From Betaproteobacteria bacterium HGW-Betaproteobacteria-7 (lineage in GTDB: Bacteria; Pseudomonadota; Gammaproteobacteria; Burkholderiales; Rhodocyclaceae), in contig PHCE01000017.1 of assembly GCA_002840765.1 (NCBI GenBank), positions 1 to 64,000 of the forward strand: a stretch of DNA of 64,000 nt, read 5' to 3'. Shown here one piece after another: positions 57,978 through 64,000 of this stretch (position 1 is its first letter; the number at the start of each line of letters is the position of its first letter). The notes beneath the pieces are model-generated. The model did not search any database and was not told where the DNA came from. It was given only the letters and a program-made list of their open reading frames with translations. Both the position numbers and the translations under genes were made by a program.

Positions 57978-58606
57978 CGCAGGGCCGAGGCGTAGCCCTC
58001 TTCGGCCAACACCTGGCGCACCGCCGGGCGGGTCAGCAGGCGGCGGTAGTGGGCGGCGCAGTTGTCAGGCAGCGGGATGCCGATGCGCTCGGCCCAGAAT
58101 TCGACGTAGAACAGCGCCGCGTCGGCGATGGTGAAGTGATCGACGACGAACTGCCGGCCAGCCAGCTGGCGATCGACGATGGCGAAGCCCTGATCGATGA
58201 TCTGCCGCCCCTGGGCCTTGACCGATTCATGGTCGCAACTGCTCGGGGCGAAGCGCTCGGTGGTGAAGATGCGGGCGAAGCCCTGAGTGTGCAGGGTGTG
58301 CACGGCGTAATTCAGCACGCTGAGCACCTGCACTTCGTCGGCCAGGCTTTCCGGCAACAGTTTTCGCTTCGGATAGCGGCGCGCCAGCCACCAGGCGATG
58401 GCCGAAAACTCGGTCAGTGCCGTACCGTCGTCGAGCACCAGCGCCGGCACGCTGCCCTTGGGATTGATCGCCAGATAGTCCTTCTTGTACTGGTCGCCGG
58501 CCAGCAGGTTGACCAGCCATGCCTCGAAGACCAGGCCGCATTCCTCGAGCAGGATGTGGATGCCGGTCGAGCACGAGCCGGGCGTCATGTAGAACTTCAT
58601 GGTCAT
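57974..58606 (-). CDS. Glutathione S-transferase family protein
   Basis: This 210-residue protein has the N-terminal thioredoxin fold (MKFYMTPGSCSTGIHILLEE, then INPKGSVPALVLDDGTALTE with the cis-Pro and SNAIL-type glutathione contact) and an all-helical C-terminal domain. It overlaps the upstream gene by four bases (ATGA), so it is the last gene of a three-gene unit. Substrate is unknown. Confidence 0.88.
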   Translation of the reverse strand: MTMKFYMTPGSCSTGIHILLEECGLVFEAWLVNLLAGDQYKKDYLAINPKGSVPALVLDDGTALTEFSAIAWWLARRYPKRKLLPESLADEVQVLSVLNYAVHTLHTQGFARIFTTERFAPSSCDHESVKAQGRQIIDQGFAIVDRQLAGRQFVVDHFTIADAALFYVEFWAERIGIPLPDNCAAHYRRLLTRPAVRQVLAEEGYASALR

Positions 58607-58971
58607 GCCGCTTCCTCTTCCTCGGCCAGGCCGGCGAACAGCCCCTGTTCGCGGATCATCGCCTTGAAGGCCTTCATCACCGGGCGCGAGAGCATGGTCT
58701 CGGCCAGCACGCGTTGCTCGTAAATGTGGTTCTTCAGTTCCTCGCCGGCCGCCGTGCGGGCACTGGCGATCAGCCGGTGGTAGTCGCCGCCGAAGCGCTC
58801 GCCGTCAAGGGACCGGACGGCGTCGTAGAGCTGCGCCATGACGATCTTCTCGACGCCGCCCATCTTGCACTTGCGGTCGAGGATCTTCAGCATCACCGTA
58901 GTGATGCAGTCGATGTCGCTGGCCGTCAGGGCATGCGTCTGCACCCAACGGGCCACATGAGCGGCGCTCAT
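58603..58971 (-). CDS. Hypothetical protein, 122 residues, in GST-rhodanese operon
   Basis: This helical protein (HALTASDIDCITTVMLKILD, LKNHIYEQRVLAETMLSRPV) ends in an acidic EEEE tail. I do not recognise a family. The ATG at 58971 overlaps the rhodanese stop (ATGA), and its own stop overlaps the GST start, so all three are translationally coupled and probably work together. Confidence 0.7.
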   Translation of the reverse strand: MSAAHVARWVQTHALTASDIDCITTVMLKILDRKCKMGGVEKIVMAQLYDAVRSLDGERFGGDYHRLIASARTAAGEELKNHIYEQRVLAETMLSRPVMKAFKAMIREQGLFAGLAEEEEAA

Positions 58972-59306
58972 GCCGCGGCCATCGCCGCCTGCGCTACGGC
59001 GAGCGCCTCGTAGCCACCATCGACGCTGAACACGCGGGTGTAGCGGAAATCGATGAACATTTGCGCGTAGGTCTTGCTGGCGTTGCCGTGGTAGCAATAG
59101 ATCAGCACCGGCGCATCCTTGGCCAGGCGGCGCATCCAGGGCAGGAGGCGATCCTCGGACAGATGGGCGGCGCCGTCGAGGTGCCCGCGCTGGTAGCTGG
59201 GCACGTCGCGAACATCGAAGACGGTGACGCCGGCTTCGACGCTAATCAGGCCGAGCGCCTCGGCGGCGGACAGGCAGCGGAAAGTGGATGCTTCAACAAT
59301 GGACAT
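58968..59306 (-). CDS. Rhodanese-like sulfurtransferase
   Basis: This 112-residue single rhodanese domain has VFDVRDVPSYQRGHLDGAAH and the active-site loop LIYCYHGNAS with catalytic Cys, similar to GlpE and short YgaP-like domains. ATG 59306 is preferred over an in-frame TTG at 59318. It is the first gene of the overlapping unit with the unknown gene and GST. Confidence 0.85.
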   Translation of the reverse strand: MSIVEASTFRCLSAAEALGLISVEAGVTVFDVRDVPSYQRGHLDGAAHLSEDRLLPWMRRLAKDAPVLIYCYHGNASKTYAQMFIDFRYTRVFSVDGGYEALAVAQAAMAAA

Positions 59307-59511
59307 GGGGGCGGCCAAACCGGAAAAGACGATGTACCGGCCGACGCAAGAGCAATGCCAACCGCCGGAAGCCGCGAAAAAGGGAACTCCCGGCCGGCAA
59401 AGCGCAAGGGAAATATGCTTCTTGTCGGCTTTGCGACAGGCCGGCTAGCCGCTTACGTGCCCGTGTCCGTCACGAACTGCCTACCCGGCTCGATGACGCC
59501 GCATGAAGACC

Positions 59512-60144
59512 TCAGCCCGCCTTGGCCGCGGTAGCGGCAACCGGATACCTGACGCCGGTGCCACCCAGGCCGCAGTAGCCGTTCGGATTCTTGACCAGGT
59601 AATCCTGGTGGTATTCCTCGGCCGTGAAGTAGGTTTCCAGCGGTGCAATTTCCGTGGTGATCCTGCCCCGGCCAGCGGCCGTCAGCGCGGTCTGATAGGT
59701 ATCGCGGGTTTGCAGGGCGATGGCTTGCTGGGCATCGCTGTTGGTGTAGACCGCACTGCGATAGTTACTGCCGACATCGTTGCCCTGGCGGTCGCCCTGC
59801 GTCGGGTTATGGCTTTCCCAGAATACGATCAGCACCTGTTCGGCATCGACTCGGGCGGGGTCGAAGGTGACCTTGACCACTTCGGCATGGTTGCGCCGGG
59901 TCGTCTTGCCCCATTGCAGCAGCCGTTCGTGGTCCAGCACCGCCTCGTAGGTGCCGGCGATCTCGCCGTTGGCGTAGCCGCTTTCGACATCAAGGACGCC
60001 AGGAATGGCCGCCATGCGCTTTTCGGCGCCCCAGAAACAGCCCATGCCGAGGACGATACTGTCGGTAGTGGCCGGTCTGGCGGCGGTCGGGATGCTACTG
60101 GAGATGGTCAAGATATGTCCTTGTACGAGTCCTTGGGGTGACAT
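59512..60144 (-). CDS. msrA: Peptide methionine sulfoxide reductase MsrA
   Basis: This enzyme repairs methionine S-sulfoxide in proteins. The catalytic GCFWG with Cys36 is followed by VESGYANGEIAGTYEAVLDH and TYFTAEEYHQDYLVKNPNGY, all MsrA hallmarks. The frame from ATG 60144 gives 210 residues, but a TTG at 60111 has AAGGA at good spacing and is a plausible true start (199 residues). No signal peptide is clear. Confidence 0.93.
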   Translation of the reverse strand: MSPQGLVQGHILTISSSIPTAARPATTDSIVLGMGCFWGAEKRMAAIPGVLDVESGYANGEIAGTYEAVLDHERLLQWGKTTRRNHAEVVKVTFDPARVDAEQVLIVFWESHNPTQGDRQGNDVGSNYRSAVYTNSDAQQAIALQTRDTYQTALTAAGRGRITTEIAPLETYFTAEEYHQDYLVKNPNGYCGLGGTGVRYPVAATAAKAG

Positions 60145-60217
60145 TGCCTGCGTTTGCCGGCGAGCGGGGCAGGAAGCCTGGCCGCCGCTTTCCGCCAGTA
60201 GTGGACGGTGCGATTAC

Positions 60218-63200
60218 TCAGTGGTTCCCTTTAGTCGCCAGGCGTTGCCGAAGCGCACCACCGGCCAGCGGCAGCAACAGCAGCAGCGCCAGCCAGGCCG
60301 GCACGGCTGGCGCGGTGTCCGGGCGGCGGGCCAGCTTTTCGCCGCGCACCGGCTGGTAGGCCTCGACCGTCTGGCCGGCGCCTGCCGTATCGGTGCTGGC
60401 CGGCTGCGCCGCTTCACCGTCCATCAGTCGGGCCACACCCCTGCCCTGTGGGACCGGCGTACCGGGCAGTTCGCCGGCCACCCAGGCTTCGACGACGCGC
60501 GATGGCTGGGCTAGCGGCGCTGCCGCCGTCAACTCGCTGTACAGCGTCGCCAGTTCGCGCCGGGTTGCGGCATCCGGCGTCCAGTGCTTGTGGCGGGCGG
60601 CCTGGATCAGCCGTTCCAGCGTCTGCGCATAGGCCTGCGGGTGGCTGCGCAGCCAGTCGGGCACGCCGAGGCCGTGCTTGTCCCTGACGAAGACATCGTG
60701 GAAGCCCTGCCAGTGATCGGCCCGCACCGCGTCGTCGACGACGCTCTCCCAGCCCCAGGCGAATTGCGCCGCCTTCAGCACCTGCAGCGTGCCGGCGTAG
60801 CCCTCCTTCTGCAGCGCCTCGACCCAGCCCGGGTGCAGGTAGCGCGCCTGCATTTCCATGGCGATGCTCTGCTGCGCCGTCTGCGCATGCGGCTCGTCGG
60901 CGTTCTGCAACTGGCTGACGAACAGTTCGAGCGGCGCCGTCCGCCCGGCCGTACGTGCCGCCGCGGCGAGGCCGCCGAGGTACTGGAAGGGATCGTCCGA
61001 GGTAACCATGCCGTACAGGTGCGAGCTGCGCGACAAGAGCGCTGCGTCGGTGCGTCGCAACTGGGCGCCGAGCGCCTTCGCGGCGAGCGCCGGCGCGACG
61101 CCGGCGAGCGCCACGCCATCGACGTAGGGCTGGCTCATGCGCTGCAGGAAAAGCTGGCCGAGGCGGTCGTCGCCTTGCTTGAGGCGATCGTCGAGGACGG
61201 CGTCGGCGATGCCGGTGCCGTAGTCGCCGCTGGCGTTGCCGAAGACGCGGGCGCGGCCCAGACCTTCGGCAACCGCCTGGGAAGCGCCAGCGCGGCGCAA
61301 TTCCCCGGCCACCGTCCGGCTGTGGCGGGCGATGCCGCCCTCCGGCTCGGCGGTGGCGACCGCGGCAACGGCGGCATCGACGAGCGCCATCAGCGCCGGG
61401 AACTGGTCACGGTAGGAGCCGGTGACACTGAGCAGCACATCAACGCGCGGCCGACCGAGTTCGCCGGCGGGTATCACGGTGACGCCGCGCGGCCGGCCGG
61501 CCTCGTCCCAGACCGGGCGGACGCCCAGCGCGACCAGCGCCTGGGCTTCCATGACGCCCTGGTGGCGCAGCGTCTCGCCGGCCCACAGCGACAGCGCCAG
61601 GCGCTCGGGCGGCCGGTTGCCGTGCTTTTCGCGCCAATCGGCCAGCCACTGGTCGAACATCAGCTGGGCGACGGTATAGGCCTGCTGCGTCGGCAGGCGG
61701 CTGGGGTCGAGGCCGACCAGGTTGCGGCCGGTCGGCAGGCTGTCGGGATTGCGGATCGGATCGCCGCCATAGGCCGCTGGAATGAAGCGGCCGTCAAGGG
61801 CGGCGAGCAGCGCCGGCATTTCGTTGTCGCCGGCAAACAGGCGGTCGAGCACCTGCGCCCGTTCAGCCAGGGCGCGCAGGGCATCGGTGTCGATCTGGCG
61901 CGTGCCGGCCCGGTTGGGCACGGCGCTGGCGTTCGCTTCGGCCCGCAGGTCGAGCCGGCTGGCCGCCTCGGCATCGAGCAGCGCCGCCTGCAGCCAGCGC
62001 ATCGGGCGCGAGGTTTCGATGTGCCGGTAGTCCATCAGGAAGGTTTCGTCGACGTCCTCGCCCAGCGCGTCGAGCAACGGCGTGCGCAAGGCCTGCAGGA
62101 TCAGTTGGCGGCGCAGCGCCGGCTCCGGGGCGGCGCCGAACACCGCCAGGCCGCGCGGCTGGCTGCCGTGGGCAAGCTGGTCGAGCCAGGGATGCAGGGC
62201 TTCGAGGAAGGCGTCGAGCTCCTGGCGGACGCGCTCGACCGGCCATTTCAGGTCGTGATGCAGGCGGCTATCGACAATCAGTGCCAGCAGGCGCGCACCG
62301 ACTGCCTGCTTGGTCGGCCCGTCGTCGGCGATGGACCACTGGTGCATCAATTCGTGCAGCTGTCCCATGCCGGGCGCCAGACCAGTGGTGGCCAGCACCG
62401 GTGTGCGGTGGCTGAGCAGCAGCGCCCGGCCGCGCCGCTTGGCGGTGAGCGCTTCGCCGAGGTTGTCGACGATGTAGGGATAGATCACCGGCAGGTCGCC
62501 GAGCGGCAGCAGCGCGTCGTCCTGCACGTCGAGGCCGCGCGCCTTGCCGCCAGCCCATTCCTGGGTGCCGTGCGTGCCGAAGTGGATCAGGGCGTCGGCC
62601 TGGCGCGCCCATAGGTAGACCGCCAGGTAGTGATGCGACAGCGGCAGGCCACTCTTGTGCGAGAAAGGATTCTGGCCGCGGTGCAGGGTTTCCTCGCGCG
62701 GCGGCTGCGGCAGTACCGAGATGTTGCCGAGTTGCAGGCGCGGAATGACGAATACCGGTTCGCCCTGCCAGTCGATCACGTAGCGGCTGCTTTCCGGCTG
62801 GCCCCAGTGTGCCGCGATGCGCTGGCGCACCGCCGCCGGCTGGCCATCCCACCAGGCCCGGTAGTCGCGCAGCGGCAAGGCGGCGGCGTAACCCTCGGCG
62901 AGTAGCGCGCGCAGGTCGGCGCCGCTGTAATAGGCGCGCAGCAAGGGCTGCAGGTTGGCCACCCAGGACGACTCGGGCAACGACTGCGTGCGGTAGCCGG
63001 CATGGACCAGCGCGGCGCTGACATTTTCCAGGCTGCGCGGCACGTTGAGGAAGGAGGCGCCGAAATTGCTGCCGCCGGCCGGGTAGTTGTAGACCATCGC
63101 CACCAGGCGCTTGTCGGCCTTCGCCTTGCGCTGCAGCGCGACCAGGCGGGCGGCCTTGGCGATGACGGCTTCGGCCTGGCGGGGGATCAGTTCGGCCGGC

Positions 63201-64000
63201 CGGCGCTCGCCGGGATAGCTGGCGACGATCAGCGGATCGATGGCCCCCGCCGCTTCCGGCTGGAACAGGTAGAATGGCGTGTCGGCCAGGCGCAGGCCAG
63301 TCGGGTCGGCCTGCCAGGCTGCCGTGTCGCCGTGCCGGTAAGGCAGCGCCGAGAGCACGGGCACCTGCCAGCGGGTGAACAGCGTCTGCAATTCGCCGCC
63401 CTTGGAAGCCAGCTGATGCAGCACCAGCACGTCGGGATGGGTTTTTTCCGGCCCCGCATCCCGGCGCTCGGCCTTGGCCACCAGCAGCTCGCGCAGGCCG
63501 CGGGCATCGAGTTGCTGGCCGAACACCGCGTAGGCGAACAGGCCGCGGGCGGCGAAGCGGCGCAGCCAGTCGTCGAGCCAGGCGGTTTCGCCGTTGATGA
63601 AGTGATGACGATGGACGAGCAGCGCCACCGCCGGCCGGCCGGTCGGCCGCCACTGCTGCAGCGCGTCGACATCGGCGAAGAAATCCGGAGCGTCCGGGTG
63701 GTACAGCCCCTGGCGCGGCCAGGCACGCGGCGGCGGCAAGCCGGCCATGGCCGCGGCGCCTTGCTGACCGGCCAGCCGGCGGACGGCCAGGGTCAGCGCC
63801 TGGCGGGTGTTGGCCTCGCCGCCATGGCGCAGATAATCGGCCAGCGGCTCGCCGCCCGGCTTGCCTTCGGCGCCGATCCAGACGACGTGGCGGGCTTTGG
63901 CGGCGGGGCCGAGCAGGTCGACGAGCAAGGCTTCAATGGTGGCATGCGGCGCATCGACCCAGACCAAGTCGGCGGCGGCGACCGCCTGGGCGAGCAGGTG
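60218..64000 (-). CDS. cobN: CobN/magnesium-chelatase H-like protein with C-terminal membrane anchor (5' end outside window)
   Basis: At least 1260 residues of a CobN/ChlH-type large chelatase subunit, open to the right edge. Recognisable blocks include VYNYPAGGSNFGASFLNVPR, HHYLAVYLWARQADALIHFG followed by THGTQEWAGGKARGL, and RVFGNASGDYGTGIADAVLD. In corrin synthesis CobN inserts cobalt with CobS and CobT. Here the protein ends with a charged linker, a single helix (VPAWLALLLLLPLAGGALRQ) and a short basic tail, a C-terminal anchor absent from standard CobN. Such anchored CobN-like proteins occur beside TonB-receptor and ExbB-like genes, as I recall, so a role in metal or tetrapyrrole handling at the envelope is possible. 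The start and any signal peptide lie outside the window. Confidence 0.85.
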   Translation of the reverse strand, partial: HLLAQAVAAADLVWVDAPHATIEALLVDLLGPAAKARHVVWIGAEGKPGGEPLADYLRHGGEANTRQALTLAVRRLAGQQGAAAMAGLPPPRAWPRQGLYHPDAPDFFADVDALQQWRPTGRPAVALLVHRHHFINGETAWLDDWLRRFAARGLFAYAVFGQQLDARGLRELLVAKAERRDAGPEKTHPDVLVLHQLASKGGELQTLFTRWQVPVLSALPYRHGDTAAWQADPTGLRLADTPFYLFQPEAAGAIDPLIVASYPGERRPAELIPRQAEAVIAKAARLVALQRKAKADKRLVAMVYNYPAGGSNFGASFLNVPRSLENVSAALVHAGYRTQSLPESSWVANLQPLLRAYYSGADLRALLAEGYAAALPLRDYRAWWDGQPAAVRQRIAAHWGQPESSRYVIDWQGEPVFVIPRLQLGNISVLPQPPREETLHRGQNPFSHKSGLPLSHHYLAVYLWARQADALIHFGTHGTQEWAGGKARGLDVQDDALLPLGDLPVIYPYIVDNLGEALTAKRRGRALLLSHRTPVLATTGLAPGMGQLHELMHQWSIADDGPTKQAVGARLLALIVDSRLHHDLKWPVERVRQELDAFLEALHPWLDQLAHGSQPRGLAVFGAAPEPALRRQLILQALRTPLLDALGEDVDETFLMDYRHIETSRPMRWLQAALLDAEAASRLDLRAEANASAVPNRAGTRQIDTDALRALAERAQVLDRLFAGDNEMPALLAALDGRFIPAAYGGDPIRNPDSLPTGRNLVGLDPSRLPTQQAYTVAQLMFDQWLADWREKHGNRPPERLALSLWAGETLRHQGVMEAQALVALGVRPVWDEAGRPRGVTVIPAGELGRPRVDVLLSVTGSYRDQFPALMALVDAAVAAVATAEPEGGIARHSRTVAGELRRAGASQAVAEGLGRARVFGNASGDYGTGIADAVLDDRLKQGDDRLGQLFLQRMSQPYVDGVALAGVAPALAAKALGAQLRRTDAALLSRSSHLYGMVTSDDPFQYLGGLAAAARTAGRTAPLELFVSQLQNADEPHAQTAQQSIAMEMQARYLHPGWVEALQKEGYAGTLQVLKAAQFAWGWESVVDDAVRADHWQGFHDVFVRDKHGLGVPDWLRSHPQAYAQTLERLIQAARHKHWTPDAATRRELATLYSELTAAAPLAQPSRVVEAWVAGELPGTPVPQGRGVARLMDGEAAQPASTDTAGAGQTVEAYQPVRGEKLARRPDTAPAVPAWLALLLLLPLAGGALRQRLATKGNH

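Noticed and set aside
60584..62614. 676-codon plus-strand frame opposite the CobN-like gene
   Set aside because: Antisense shadow with biased composition and no recognisable motif.

Overview
The window is GC-rich and densely packed, and looks like the chromosome of a betaproteobacterium, probably in or near the Rhodocyclales (Dechloromonas, Azospira or Azonexus type). This placement is inferred from gene content and protein style: a polyhydroxyalkanoate phasin, a phosphoketolase/transaldolase pair, a giant cyclic beta-glucan synthase, MexEF-type efflux genes and a CobN-like chelatase subunit. No rRNA gene is present to prove it. I found no tRNA, CRISPR array or prophage.

Layout. 1-5.3 kb: the 3' end of an IS3-family transposase abuts and truncates the outer-membrane gene of an RND efflux operon whose pump and adaptor genes are intact, next to a divergent LysR gene. 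6.4-11.2 kb: redox genes (diheme cytochrome, two pirins, a DedA-rhodanese fusion, azoreductase, LysR). 11.2-15.1 kb: an unusually long penicillin-binding protein, a small membrane protein and a J-domain protein. 15.3-28.5 kb: a storage and envelope locus (phosphoketolase-transaldolase operon, 24-residue membrane peptide, phasin, 2873-residue cyclic glucan synthase). 28.7-37.8 kb: mostly housekeeping (dGTPase-like, thioesterase, ETF-ubiquinone oxidoreductase, FabI, PpiD), then a MocR regulator divergent from a DUF2917 gene, and a stand-alone CZB protein. 37.9-49 kb: PurL, two TonB-like proteins around a Yip1-like membrane protein, and SbcDC. 49.2-53 kb: an accessory stretch of small genes, an alpha/beta hydrolase bracketed by a diverged AT-rich repeat, and a peroxiredoxin-like gene divergent from an AraC regulator. 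53.2-60.1 kb: DUF3014, MscS, an OmpA lipoprotein, a TTC38-like protein divergent from an AraC gene broken by one stop codon, a tight GST/unknown/rhodanese operon, and MsrA. 60.2-64 kb: a CobN-like protein running off the right edge.

The most interesting signal is a promoter-like element repeated four times: consensus TGYGCGCYAGCGCACCGAA, then exactly 18 bases, then a -10-like TAnnnT. It precedes the 24-residue peptide, the phasin, the cyclic glucan synthase and, 30 kb away, an unrecognised 98-residue protein. The constant spacing and a GCGC palindrome that would lie near -41.5 suggest a regulon driven by a dimeric activator or an alternative sigma factor, linking carbon storage, periplasmic glucan and small stress-type proteins. 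Other notable items are the IS-truncated efflux operon, the amber stop in an otherwise intact AraC gene, the AT-rich repeat pair, the long insert in the penicillin-binding protein and the C-terminal membrane anchor of the CobN-like protein.
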